33,014 nt of DNA, taken from NCBI GenBank assembly GCA_947372355.1, contig CANBTI010000023.1, positions 1 to 33,014 of the forward strand, read 5' to 3'. The stretch's first letter is position 1, and every line of letters starts with the position of its first letter. A program made the translations under genes and the position numbers. Positions 7,713-15,753 of the stretch are shown piece by piece. Under the pieces are notes generated by a model that was given only the letters and a program-made list of their open reading frames with translations, searched no databases and had not been told where the DNA came from. This DNA comes from Bdellovibrionales bacterium (lineage in GTDB: Bacteria; Bdellovibrionota; UBA1018; CAIMNF01).

Positions 7713-8540
7713 ATGAATCTTCTTTTCGCATTGATGCTGTCTTCCCTCTCCATGGGCACAGCACAGGCAAAATTATTGATTGTGATCGATCCGGGCCATG
7801 GAGGCTCCGATACCGGCGCAATTTTTGATGATCATAAAAACATTAAACACATTTTTAAACCCTTGGGCAAAACCAATGGCACCGCAGAAAAAAACCTCAC
7901 CCTGATGATCGCCCGAGATCTAGCCCGAGAATTACTCATCAAAGGCAATAGTGTGATCCTTACCCGTAATGAAGATAAAGATGTGCAGCTTCCCGATCGC
8001 ACGGCTTTAGCCAATCGTTTGCAAGCCAATGTGTTTATCTCTATTCACATGAATTCAAGCTCTGAACAAAATCAAAAATCAGGCGGAGTTGAAACCTATA
8101 TTCTGAATCACGCTACCGATGATTCTTCCAAACGGCTGGCGGATCTCGAGAATAAAGTACTAAAGGAAAGCGAAGCGATTAAAAATATCAATTCTCCTAA
8201 TGTTTCCTTAATCATGAAAGATATGATTTTAGATGCGAATTTAGAACCTTCTCGCCAATTGGCTTGTGCTGTTCAATTTCGACTGACTAAAAACACCATT
8301 AATCGTGGTGTAAAACAGGCACTTTTTTACGTTCTCTTAGGTGCTGATATGCCGAGTATTTTAATTGAAGCGGGGTTTATCAATTCAAAGGCAGATCGTG
8401 ATCGAATTCTCAATACGAGTTCTCGCTTAAAACTAGCTGCTCAAATTGCTTCCGCCATTGATGATTATCGTTTGAAGAAAATTCCACCTCATTGCCATGT
8501 CGTCACTGAAAAAGCAGTGATAAAATCAGCAAAGCAATAG
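7713..8540 (+). CDS. Exported N-acetylmuramoyl-L-alanine amidase (Amidase_3, AmiC-like)
   Basis: This 275-residue zinc amidase cleaves the bond between muramic acid and the stem peptide of peptidoglycan. A signal peptide (to about residue 19, AQA) leads into the catalytic domain, with zinc ligands H29 (IDPGHGGSD), E59 (TAEKNLTL) and H112 (SIHMNSSS), and the catalytic Glu in SILIEAGFINS. There is no AMIN targeting domain, so the enzyme is catalytic domain only. The 40 or so residues between DPGHGG and the AEKN motif are longer than in minimal versions. Start choice: ATG 7713 matches the predicted transcription start; ATG 7710 adds only one Met. Possible roles are cell separation, wall remodelling or, if the organism is predatory, prey wall modification; the sequence does not decide. 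Confidence 0.93.
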   Translation: MNLLFALMLSSLSMGTAQAKLLIVIDPGHGGSDTGAIFDDHKNIKHIFKPLGKTNGTAEKNLTLMIARDLARELLIKGNSVILTRNEDKDVQLPDRTALANRLQANVFISIHMNSSSEQNQKSGGVETYILNHATDDSSKRLADLENKVLKESEAIKNINSPNVSLIMKDMILDANLEPSRQLACAVQFRLTKNTINRGVKQALFYVLLGADMPSILIEAGFINSKADRDRILNTSSRLKLAAQIASAIDDYRLKKIPPHCHVVTEKAVIKSAKQ

Positions 8541-8543
8541 ACA

Positions 8544-9050
8544 TCACATCTCTGTTTCAATCCACTTCTTCACCCGATCCGGGATTCGAGGTGGATCAAT
8601 GTTCATTTTTAATAATCCAAAAACTTCTTCTGGAGTAATATTTCCTTTAGGTGAACGAAAGATCGCTTTTACGTGTGCAGTGGCGATGAGGCGTTTTTTT
8701 CTCTCAAAACGCTGTTCTAGATAAATCCATTTTTCATCCCAAGCCACAATTTTGGTGTGTAAGCGATAGCGACTAAAGGGAGCCAAGGATTGACGGTAGC
8801 GAATATTCACAGCACCCACTAGCGGTTGCCAACGGTATTTCATTAATAATGGCAAAAGATCCGCTCTCAGCAATAAATCTACACGGCCAAGATCCATAAT
8901 GGGCAAATATCGGCCATTATTCATGTGAAAATTTAAATCTAGATCATTGGGCCATACGGTAAAGTTCACCACCGATTCAGATAAGGGATGAAGCTTCCTT
9001 CGAAATAAACTTTCAATGATAACGTAGATTAATCTAAAAATTAAATTCAT
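8544..9050 (-). CDS. Hotdog-fold acyl-CoA thioesterase family protein
   Basis: The 168-residue protein has the 4HBT-like signature WPNDLDLNFHMNNGRYLPIMDLGR (about 33-56), in which the Asp and the H-M-N-N stretch mark the active-site helix of hotdog thioesterases. The first about 16 residues are hydrophobic and could act as a membrane anchor. Closest in style to the thioesterase-like (THEM6/YbgC-type) proteins of unknown acyl substrate. Its ATG overlaps the holA stop (ATGA), so it is co-translated with holA; this pairing is not obviously functional. It ends 3 bp from the convergent amidase stop. Confidence 0.82.
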   Translation of the reverse strand: MNLIFRLIYVIIESLFRRKLHPLSESVVNFTVWPNDLDLNFHMNNGRYLPIMDLGRVDLLLRADLLPLLMKYRWQPLVGAVNIRYRQSLAPFSRYRLHTKIVAWDEKWIYLEQRFERKKRLIATAHVKAIFRSPKGNITPEEVFGLLKMNIDPPRIPDRVKKWIETEM

Positions 9051-10027
9051 AAGAGTGAGGTCCAGAGTCCTTTGCCCATGAGACGGGTATTTTTTAATGA
9101 AAAATCAATTTCAAATAATCCATGCTCAAATTCTTGAATCGTATCGAAGGTCCAATTGCGTTTCCAGCGATCTAAATTTTTCTGAAGATAAGGATTTCTT
9201 TTTTCACCCGAGCGAGACTTTGTTTTTTCTTCCAAGAGAATCAATTTCAAATGGCGAAGATTCCAAGAAACCAATCCTAAAATTGGCAATTGAACTTCAA
9301 TTTCTTCGCAAAATAAATACATCCACTTCATTGCTCTTTTTTGATCTCGGCAAAAAAGCGCATCAATAAAATCATCCCGTGCAAAGGCATCGACCCCACT
9401 GAGTAAAACCTGTTTTCTCAGCTCTTCCTCATCGGCAACGAGTTCTAACTTTGAAAGCTCCTGATCCACAATTTCAAGGTTCCAGGGATCTAGTCCTCGT
9501 AAAATCGTTAGTTCATCATTTTTAAGCGCTAATCCCCTACGTTTTGCCAAATACCCGATCCAAGGTTCTCGATCTTGTTCACTCACTTCATCACAGGAAA
9601 TCGTAGCCACTAACTCTTGAATTTTTTTTGTCGCTTTTTTGCGAGCATCAAAGTTTTTTGAAATGAATACGATCACGTTACTCAGTTCACTTCCATCCAC
9701 TGGGGCATGGGATTCGATGGATTCAAAGTATTCTACTAACATTTCTTGTTGTTTTAACTCTTCTGCATTGCGCACGAGAATCAGCTTTGTTCCGCCCATG
9801 AGCGAAAAACCTTGAGCGGCATCTAAGATGGTGGAAATTTCAGCATCGGAGCCATCGTGTTTTTCGAAATTGAAATCATTCGGAGTCTCCTCTTTAAATA
9901 CAGCCTTTTGAATTCGGCGAACCAATTCACGCGATTTCATGCGCTCTGGTCCGAATATCCAGTAAACTGGACGCATTTTTCCTGCTTCCAATTCCTTTTG
10001 GATCATTTTGGCTTCAATTCGAGACAT
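9047..10027 (-). CDS. holA: DNA polymerase III delta subunit HolA
   Basis: HolA opens the sliding clamp as part of the clamp loader. The 326-residue length is normal. The N-terminal AAA+-like domain shows the family start (PVYWIFGPERMKSRELVRRI) and the FSLMGGTKLILVRNAEELK strand-helix segment; the delta subunit has no working Walker A, as expected. The C-terminal third (AFARDDFIDALFCRDQKRAMKWM... LILLEEKTKSRSG) matches the collar domain. GGGAAAG lies 8 bases before the ATG. The spacer to the divergent nrdR gene holds the candidate NrdR boxes. Confidence 0.92.
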   Translation of the reverse strand: MSRIEAKMIQKELEAGKMRPVYWIFGPERMKSRELVRRIQKAVFKEETPNDFNFEKHDGSDAEISTILDAAQGFSLMGGTKLILVRNAEELKQQEMLVEYFESIESHAPVDGSELSNVIVFISKNFDARKKATKKIQELVATISCDEVSEQDREPWIGYLAKRRGLALKNDELTILRGLDPWNLEIVDQELSKLELVADEEELRKQVLLSGVDAFARDDFIDALFCRDQKRAMKWMYLFCEEIEVQLPILGLVSWNLRHLKLILLEEKTKSRSGEKRNPYLQKNLDRWKRNWTFDTIQEFEHGLFEIDFSLKNTRLMGKGLWTSLL

Positions 10028-10063
10028 AAATAGACTTTCCCATCATGCACACCGCGTTAGCAA

Positions 10064-10110
10064 CCACAATCTATAGTGTTCGCTTGCCGACGCAGCCCAT
10101 CCTATAGTAG
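10064..10110. promoter_or_regulatory. Candidate pair of NrdR boxes
   Basis: CCACAATCTATAGTGT (10064-10079) matches 14 of 16 positions of the NrdR-box consensus as I remember it (ACACWATATATWGTGT). A degenerate second site (10095-10110, containing TATAGTAG) follows after exactly 15 bp, the spacing typical of NrdR box pairs; by my count it matches 9 of 16. Both lie within 60 bp upstream of nrdR, and the second overlaps a TATAGT that could be its -10 box. Autoregulation of nrdR is the likely meaning; an effect on divergent holA is possible. Confidence 0.55.
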
Positions 10111-10119
10111 AACGGACTC

Positions 10120-10653
10120 ATGAAGTGCCCTTTTTGTTCAATCCCAGAAACCAAAGTTGTTGATTCGCGCATGAATCAAACTGCGGACATGACTCGTCGT
10201 CGTCGTGAGTGCTTGGAATGTGGTGGCCGTTTTACTACCTATGAGCGCATTGAAGAAGTGATGCCAAACGTGATTAAAAAAGACGGACGTCGTGAACCCT
10301 TCGTTCGTGAAAAAATATTTTCTGGAATTCAAAAATCTTGTCAAAAGCGCCCGATCACTACGCAACAAATTGAACTTTCAGTGACCAACATTGAAAAACA
10401 AATTCAAAGTTACGGACTCAAAGAAATTCCATCCAACAGTGTGGGTGAAATGGTGATGAGAGCGCTCAATAAATTAGATAAAGTTGCTTATGTTCGTTTT
10501 GCATCTGTTTACCGTGAATTTCATGATGTGGAAGAATTTGTAGCAGATCTCAATCAACATGCTTCCCCGAATACACCTACCTTTGATGGTGAACGCGAAA
10601 ACCTCACCTTTCCATTTTTATCGAGTGCAAACTCAGGAGAACCAACACCATGA
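10120..10653 (+). CDS. nrdR: Transcriptional repressor NrdR
   Basis: NrdR is the nucleotide-sensing repressor of ribonucleotide reductase genes. A zinc ribbon (C3, C6, C31, C34: CPFC and CLECGGRFTT) precedes the ATP-cone domain (from about residue 49, NVIKKDGRREPFVREKIFSGI to VYREFHDVEEF). At 177 residues it is about 25 longer than usual because of an unstructured-looking Pro/Ser/Asn tail. The gene overlaps nusB by 4 bp (ATGA). No ribonucleotide reductase gene is in the window. The start follows a weak GGA. Candidate NrdR boxes are immediately upstream. Confidence 0.96.
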   Translation: MKCPFCSIPETKVVDSRMNQTADMTRRRRECLECGGRFTTYERIEEVMPNVIKKDGRREPFVREKIFSGIQKSCQKRPITTQQIELSVTNIEKQIQSYGLKEIPSNSVGEMVMRALNKLDKVAYVRFASVYREFHDVEEFVADLNQHASPNTPTFDGERENLTFPFLSSANSGEPTP

Positions 10654-11105
10654 GCCGGTCTCATTCCACACCTAGACAAAAAGCGCGCGAAATCGCATTT
10701 CAATTTATTTATAAATTTGATCAAGAAATTGCAAACTCACAAGTATTTGATGAGTTCACCAAACACGCTGAACATTTTGAATGTCCCGAAGATTCTTTTG
10801 AATTTGCGGCTCGTTTAGCTGAAACTACGATCAAACAACTCACCGTTATTGATGAGATGATTCAAAAACATGCTCAAAACTGGAGATTAGAACGCATCAA
10901 TGCTGTGGATAAATCTATTTTGAGAATGGGAATTGCCGAGCTTCTATTTTTTAAAGATGTTCCAGTTTCCGTTACTTTGAACGAACTCGTGGAATTGAGT
11001 AAGGATTTTGGTGAAGCCGAAACTCCAGCCTTCATAAACGGGATCTTAGATCCAATTAGCCGCGAGCCATTAGCGCTAGCAGGCAAAGTGCCGTCAACTT
11101 CCTGA
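10650..11105 (+). CDS. nusB: Transcription antitermination factor NusB
   Basis: NusB pairs with NusE (ribosomal protein S10) on boxA RNA in rRNA antitermination. The 151-residue all-helical protein shows the family N-terminus (RQKAREIAFQFIYKFDQ), the WRLERINAVDKSILRMGIAEL core and the C-terminal PVSVTLNELVELSKDFGE...FINGILD motif. Its start overlaps the nrdR stop, and the nrdR-nusB order is common in proteobacteria. A short Pro/Ser tail follows the last conserved helix. No terminator hairpin is visible before the next operon. Confidence 0.95.
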   Translation: MSRSHSTPRQKAREIAFQFIYKFDQEIANSQVFDEFTKHAEHFECPEDSFEFAARLAETTIKQLTVIDEMIQKHAQNWRLERINAVDKSILRMGIAELLFFKDVPVSVTLNELVELSKDFGEAETPAFINGILDPISREPLALAGKVPSTS

Positions 11106-11164
11106 CAAGCTTTCCGTTCTTCACTTTTTATCCTACAATATAAGGGTAAGGAGATCTCGGCAGG

Positions 11165-11470
11165 ATGCTGATGAACGCTCGTCATACTTCAGAATTTTTA
11201 ATTCAACTCACACAGGAAAAAAATCCAAGCACTGGAAAAATTCCGAGTGTTGCTTTGTACTATTCGGATCACCAATTCAAAATGTTGGATTGGAAATTAA
11301 ATGGAAATTTTTCAAAACTAGCTCAAAAGGGAATCATCACTGGCGCATACGGTGAAGTCACTCTCGCTCCTGTTCTTTGGAACGGAAATCAACTTACTTT
11401 TTATATTATCGGAATGGGCGATCTCAAAACACCAGATCCTCATCTGAAAGGAATCGCCAGTGGATTTTAA
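11165..11470 (+). CDS. Small protein resembling the N-terminal domain of M17 leucyl aminopeptidase
   Basis: The 101-residue product looks like the macro-fold N-terminal domain of cytosol aminopeptidase standing alone: a LDWKLNGNFSKLAQKG helix, an ITGAYGEVTLAP strand and the YIIGMGDLK strand-turn (compare family VGLG). The catalytic M17 domain is absent, so peptidase activity is not expected; binding or scaffolding is more likely. The resemblance was judged by eye and is moderate. AAGGAG lies 11 bases upstream. It is first in a four-gene run ending in prkA; the next gene starts 11 bp before its stop in another frame. A weak TACAAT -10 (11134-11139) lies upstream. Confidence 0.65.
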   Translation: MLMNARHTSEFLIQLTQEKNPSTGKIPSVALYYSDHQFKMLDWKLNGNFSKLAQKGIITGAYGEVTLAPVLWNGNQLTFYIIGMGDLKTPDPHLKGIASGF

Positions 11471-11759
11471 AAACGAAGCGAGACATCTTTTTACTTATAC
11501 TTCTCTTGAAGAAAACCGTGTGGAAGCTACGCACGCGGATCCAAGAGCTATTTCAGATTTTAAAGATCTTGAAGAAGTGATTTCTCATAGTTTACGTCGT
11601 CCTAATTTAATCAGAACTCAAACTTTAACTGGTATCACCCTTCCTGCACCTCAACTTGAAAATCGCGGCCTGAAAGACGAAGCACTATTGAAAAAACTAA
11701 TTCAATATCGTTCAAAAATTCCTTCTTCAGGCAGAATCATTCGAAGGAAAGATCCATGA
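11460..11759 (+). CDS. Small protein of unknown function in the prkA operon
   Basis: I do not recognise this 99-residue, charged, probably cytosolic protein. It begins at GTG 11460, preceded by AAAGGAA at a proper distance, and overlaps the previous gene by 11 bp; its own stop overlaps the next ATG (ATGA). The good ribosome-binding site and overlaps argue for a real gene rather than a frameshifted tail of the upstream one. The sequence is acidic at the N-terminus and basic at the C-terminus (RIIRRKDP). The conserved position before prkA suggests a role with the kinase, by inference only. Confidence 0.6.
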   Translation: MDFKNEARHLFTYTSLEENRVEATHADPRAISDFKDLEEVISHSLRRPNLIRTQTLTGITLPAPQLENRGLKDEALLKKLIQYRSKIPSSGRIIRRKDP

Positions 11760-12187
11760 TTTGGGGTGAGTTCATCAACCAAATTAGAAATCTGCACTTA
11801 GAACTATTAGATCAATACGCGATTCTACCCTCAACCTATATTTCTGATATTGAACTCACTACCGATGGATTTCCTTATCCAACAGCGGGTGATGATTATG
11901 GTGATTGGGAAACCCCAGCACTCCCAGAAAAAATTTTAGAAGCATTAGAAATGCATCCAGTGGAACGTGTTTTAATTGAAGGCCCTTTGATGCCCATTCA
12001 AGAAGTGGTGATCACGCCTGAAAATTGGGAATCACTATTTACGGCTGTCATCAATTTAGAAACAGAATGGCTCAAAAAAGCTAAACTTTTTAATCCTGAA
12101 AAACTTGCCTTCATTGATCAAAACTTACGTGCAAAATTTATTCAATTACAACGACGCTCAGGGCGTTTTGGCTTAAAGGCCATTTGA
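11756..12187 (+). CDS. Protein of unknown function in the prkA operon
   Basis: I do not recognise this 143-residue protein. It has an acidic aromatic-rich segment (YPTAGDDYGDWETPALP, about 42-58), an amphipathic C-terminal half and no signal peptide or membrane segment. GAAGGA lies upstream of its ATG, which overlaps the previous stop. PrkA follows after 13 bp, so the two are almost certainly co-expressed. A partner, substrate or regulator of PrkA is possible but unproven. Confidence 0.65.
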   Translation: MIWGEFINQIRNLHLELLDQYAILPSTYISDIELTTDGFPYPTAGDDYGDWETPALPEKILEALEMHPVERVLIEGPLMPIQEVVITPENWESLFTAVINLETEWLKKAKLFNPEKLAFIDQNLRAKFIQLQRRSGRFGLKAI

Positions 12188-12200
12188 GAGGGACATCGTT

Positions 12201-14342
12201 ATGAACCTAAAACAGATTCAAGAAGAAATTCAAAAGAACTTTAAATCCAGTCAGCAATTATTAAGCTTTGATGAATACTGCTCATTTATGAGTAAAAACC
12301 CCGCTTCCCAAATCAGGGGAAGTGCTGCTTACACGGCTGACATGATGGATGGTTCAAATGTGTTTGCCAATAAAGTGGTGGGTAATGAAGAAGTTCAAAA
12401 GCATATTTATCAATCACTCCGTGCATTTTCACGCATTGGAATGAATCATCGATTGATTCTTCTGCATGGACCAAACGGTAGCGCAAAGAGCACGATTGTT
12501 GCCGCAATGATGGATGGACTAGAAAAATATTCTCACCAAGCGGAAGGTGCTCTTTATTCATTTTCTTGGATATTTCCAGTGGATCGAGTGGTGCGTGGAA
12601 GTTTAGGTATCAGAGGAGAATCAGAACGCAAAGCAACTCCCCTACAATCTTTTGCCACTCTCACTGATGAAGAGATTGCATGCATCATTCCTAGTGAACT
12701 CAAAGATCATCCACTCTTGTTATTACCGTTAGCAGAACGCCAACAGTTTTTTAAAGAATTGGATCTTCCACAAAATTTTGAAATTCCATCACGGATAAAA
12801 CAAGGGGGCTTATCTCACCGAGATCAAAGTATTTTCCAAGCTTTGCTTTCGAATTATCATGGTGATTATGCCCAAGTGTTAAAACACATTCGTGTTGAGC
12901 GCTTTTATCTTTCTAAAGTTTATCGCTCAGGCTTAGTGAGTATTGAACCGCAAATGCATGTCGATGCTCAATTCCAGCAACTCACGATGAATAAATCATT
13001 ATCTCAAATGCCAACCTCTCTTCAGAGTTTGAATTTTTTCACCCTCACGGGTGATTTACCGGATTCAAATCGCGGAATGATTGATTACAATGATTTATTA
13101 AAGCGCCCCATTGATACTTACAAATACCTGCTCACAGCCTGCGAAACGGGCAAGGTAAACGTAGGACACAGCATTTTACATCTCGATACCGTATTCATCG
13201 GTTCTTCAAACGAATTACAACTCGATGCTTTTAAGGAATATCCAGATTTTAATAGTTTCAAAGGTCGCATTGAACTAGTTCAGGTTCCCTACCTTCTTGA
13301 GCTTTCTCAAGAAATGCAGGTGTACACTCCATTCATTAAAAACATTGCGGGAGATAAGGCTCTCACGCCTCATTCAGATTGGTGTATTGCCTATTGGGGT
13401 GTTCTTTCTCGTTTGAAAAAGCCGCAACGCGAGAATTATTCGAGCGAATTAGGAGCAATCATCGATAAATTTTCTCCCGTGGATAAACTGCGTTTATACG
13501 ATACAGGAGAAGTGCCTTCTCGATTGAACAATGAGGAACGTAAACTCATTCGTTCCAGTGTGAATGAAATTAAAAATGAATACAAAAACGTACCTTACTA
13601 CGAAGGACGCACGGGCGCTTCTGCTCGTGAAATGAAAACCATCTTGATTGATGCTGCCCAGAATCACGAATTTAAAACCTTATCGCCACTAGCGATCATT
13701 CACGAGATTAGAAAATTCACCCACAAAGTGAGCGAGTATGATTTCTTACGCCAAGAGATCATTGATGGATATCATGATCAAGATTACTTCATTGAAACCA
13801 TTTTAGAAGAATACGCAACGATTGTGGATCGTGAAGTGCGTGAATGTTTAGGACTCTACGACACGAAACAATGGAGCGATTTCATTAAAAAATACATCAT
13901 CAATCTTTCAGCTTTATTAAAAAAAGAGAAAATGAAAAACCCGATCACTGGCGGTTACGATGAACCGGATCAATCTCTATTAAATGAGTTTGAAAGTATT
14001 GCAGGAGCTCCAAAGGAAGCAGCACCCAAAGATCAGTTCCGCATGAATCTCATCTCTCAAATCGGTGCGTGGACGCTGGATAATCCAAAAGAAACGATTG
14101 ATTACTTCCGGGTATTCCCTGAATTGAAACAAAAAATCGAAAAGCATTATTACGAGAGCCAAAAAAGCGTACTGCAAAAAATGAACATTGCCCTCAAGCA
14201 TTTTGGAACCGATCATGAGGATCCAAATTCAGAAGGTGTTAAATTAGCCCGCCAAACCATTGAAAATATGCAAAAGAATTTGGGATATACCGTGGATGGC
14301 GCAAAAGAAGTGATTGGCTTTTTAATGTCGAAGAAGTATTAA
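12201..14342 (+). CDS. prkA: PrkA-type AAA+ serine protein kinase
   Basis: PrkA/YeaG proteins combine an AAA+ module with a C-terminal kinase-like domain and act in stress, stationary-phase or sporulation networks. Here the Walker A is GPNGSAKST (residues 90-98), followed by ALYSFSWIFPVDRVVRGSLG and a long AAA+ part with an IFIGSSNE-like sensor region (TVFIGSSNELQLD, about 329-341). The C-terminal half contains REMKTILIDAAQN and is typical of PrkA. At 713 residues it is longer than E. coli YeaG (about 644). GAGGGA lies upstream. The usual partners YeaH/YhbH and SpoVR are not downstream; instead three small genes precede it in a tight operon, and a repeat-rich spacer follows. Confidence 0.9.
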   Translation: MNLKQIQEEIQKNFKSSQQLLSFDEYCSFMSKNPASQIRGSAAYTADMMDGSNVFANKVVGNEEVQKHIYQSLRAFSRIGMNHRLILLHGPNGSAKSTIVAAMMDGLEKYSHQAEGALYSFSWIFPVDRVVRGSLGIRGESERKATPLQSFATLTDEEIACIIPSELKDHPLLLLPLAERQQFFKELDLPQNFEIPSRIKQGGLSHRDQSIFQALLSNYHGDYAQVLKHIRVERFYLSKVYRSGLVSIEPQMHVDAQFQQLTMNKSLSQMPTSLQSLNFFTLTGDLPDSNRGMIDYNDLLKRPIDTYKYLLTACETGKVNVGHSILHLDTVFIGSSNELQLDAFKEYPDFNSFKGRIELVQVPYLLELSQEMQVYTPFIKNIAGDKALTPHSDWCIAYWGVLSRLKKPQRENYSSELGAIIDKFSPVDKLRLYDTGEVPSRLNNEERKLIRSSVNEIKNEYKNVPYYEGRTGASAREMKTILIDAAQNHEFKTLSPLAIIHEIRKFTHKVSEYDFLRQEIIDGYHDQDYFIETILEEYATIVDREVRECLGLYDTKQWSDFIKKYIINLSALLKKEKMKNPITGGYDEPDQSLLNEFESIAGAPKEAAPKDQFRMNLISQIGAWTLDNPKETIDYFRVFPELKQKIEKHYYESQKSVLQKMNIALKHFGTDHEDPNSEGVKLARQTIENMQKNLGYTVDGAKEVIGFLMSKKY

Positions 14343-14351
14343 TCAAGGTAT

Positions 14352-14545
14352 AAAGCCCGAAGGGCTGGATTGGCGATTTGAGTTTGAATGCTGAGCAAAG
14401 CTCAGCCAGCAAACTCAGATCGCTACTGCCGATACAGGAAACGATGGCTAATTAATTACCAAGGCACGGAGTGCCAGAGGGGCGAACTGAATTCGATTGC
14501 TGAGCAACGCTCAGCAATCGAATTCAGTTCGCCAATCCAGCTCTT
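14352..14545. repeat. Nested inverted repeats: two opposed copies of a palindromic element
   Basis: The 224-bp spacer after prkA is filled with stem-loops. One is a perfect 25-bp inverted repeat around AAC (arms 14481-14505 and 14509-14533). Another (14373-14396 and 14400-14423) pairs 20 of 24 positions around AAA. Both share the GCTGAGC/GCTCAGC apex. GCTGGATTGGCGA (14364-14376) recurs inverted at 14529-14541, next to small hairpins AGCCC-GAA-GGGCT and AGCTC-TTAC-GAGCT that differ by compensating changes. A further hairpin GGCAC-GGA-GTGCC lies at 14463-14475. This looks like two opposed copies of a REP/MITE-like element. No coding sequence is present in the spacer. Confidence 0.75.
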
Positions 14546-14566
14546 ACGAGCTTTTTAACGAGAGAT

Positions 14567-15748
14567 ATGAGCGACGTCACAAAAACACTCACCGGTAACA
14601 CCTACCTGGTAAAATACTCAGTTGGACATCAACAAGCGGGAGCCCGCTTGGATCGATTCCTCATGGCTCGCTATAAAAAACGCTCACGCGAGCAACTTCG
14701 TAAAGCCATAGAATCAGGTGCAATCACGATCACTAAAGAAGGTAGCAAACATCAAATGCCGGGGAAAATGAAACCCAGCTTGGTGTTACAAAAAGGTGAT
14801 GTGGTGAATGTTCTTTCCACCCGCAATAAAGAACCTGAAGTGAATTTTGATTATAAAATTTTATTTGAAGATGATGCGATATTGGTTTTAAACAAACCAC
14901 CGAATTTACCTGTTCATCCTGCCGGACGGTTCTTTTTTAATACGCTGCTGGTTCATTTAAAAACTCATGGATTCACAAAAGAGAGCAATTCAGAAACGGA
15001 TTACTATCTTGTTCACCGGATTGATAAGGAAACGAGTGGTGTTTTATTGCTCGCTAAAACGAGAGAAGCTTGCAATCACCTCACCACTCAATTTAGAAAT
15101 CGTGAAACCGATAAGTATTATTTAGCCATAGTTCGCGGGATTCCAAAACAAGATCAGTTTGATGTGGATGCTTCGATTGGAAAAATCAAAGGATCTCCGA
15201 TTGGGCTAAAAATGTATGCGATCCCAGAAGAGCAAGGTGGATTATCAGCGCTCACGCATTTCGAAAAAGTAGAATCTCGTGGAGATTATACCCTGCTTGC
15301 TTGTTTCCCACGCACTGGCCGCCAGCATCAGATTCGGGTTCATGCCGATCACGCAGGTTTGCCTCTCGTGGGCGATAAACTATACGGCATGCCGGAAGAA
15401 GATTGTTTGGTGTTGCTTGATCATCATAAAGATTTACGCGTATTTGTGAGTCAAAATGCCGAAGAAAGTGAAGACGAAGATCAAGTGAGTGAAGATCCAT
15501 CAGAGAATGATGAAATCGAATTCCTTCCTGATGAGGCGCCAGAACTTCCAAAGAGTGAAAAATATTTAGAAATCGAATCTCGCTTATTGATCCCACGTCA
15601 TGCACTTCACGCTGCGGGCTTAAGATTCAAACATCCAATTACCAATGCTGAGATGGTATTTGAATCTGGATTACCGGATGATTTGAGAGCATTTTATGAA
15701 AAATTAAACGATCATCCGCTAGAGACATTTAAAACTAAGCATTGGTGA
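14567..15748 (+). CDS. RluA/RluD-family pseudouridine synthase
   Basis: The 393-residue enzyme isomerises uridine in RNA. An N-terminal S4 RNA-binding domain (ARLDRFLMARYKKRSREQLRKAI, about 26-48) precedes the catalytic domain with HRIDKETSG (150-158; catalytic Asp153), and the C-terminal GRQHQIRVHADHAGLPLVGDKLYG motif. Between this motif and the final LIPRHALHAAGLRFKHP strand there is an unusual acidic insertion (about 298-327, rich in Glu/Asp/Ser). Whether it modifies rRNA or tRNA cannot be told, so no specific symbol is given. The ATG follows a weak GAGAG; the palindromic spacer lies directly upstream. Confidence 0.93.
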   Translation: MSDVTKTLTGNTYLVKYSVGHQQAGARLDRFLMARYKKRSREQLRKAIESGAITITKEGSKHQMPGKMKPSLVLQKGDVVNVLSTRNKEPEVNFDYKILFEDDAILVLNKPPNLPVHPAGRFFFNTLLVHLKTHGFTKESNSETDYYLVHRIDKETSGVLLLAKTREACNHLTTQFRNRETDKYYLAIVRGIPKQDQFDVDASIGKIKGSPIGLKMYAIPEEQGGLSALTHFEKVESRGDYTLLACFPRTGRQHQIRVHADHAGLPLVGDKLYGMPEEDCLVLLDHHKDLRVFVSQNAEESEDEDQVSEDPSENDEIEFLPDEAPELPKSEKYLEIESRLLIPRHALHAAGLRFKHPITNAEMVFESGLPDDLRAFYEKLNDHPLETFKTKHW

Positions 15749-15753
15749 TTCAA

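Noticed and set aside
11165-11759. The two genes at 11165 and 11460 as one frameshifted gene
   Set aside because: The second has its own well-spaced ribosome-binding site and GTG start, and shows no similarity to the M17 catalytic part that a continuation would require.
14539-14556. AGCTC-TTAC-GAGCT followed by T residues as the prkA terminator
   Set aside because: The stem is only 5 bp and the T-run is inside the leader of the next gene; it is better explained as part of the opposed repeat pair.
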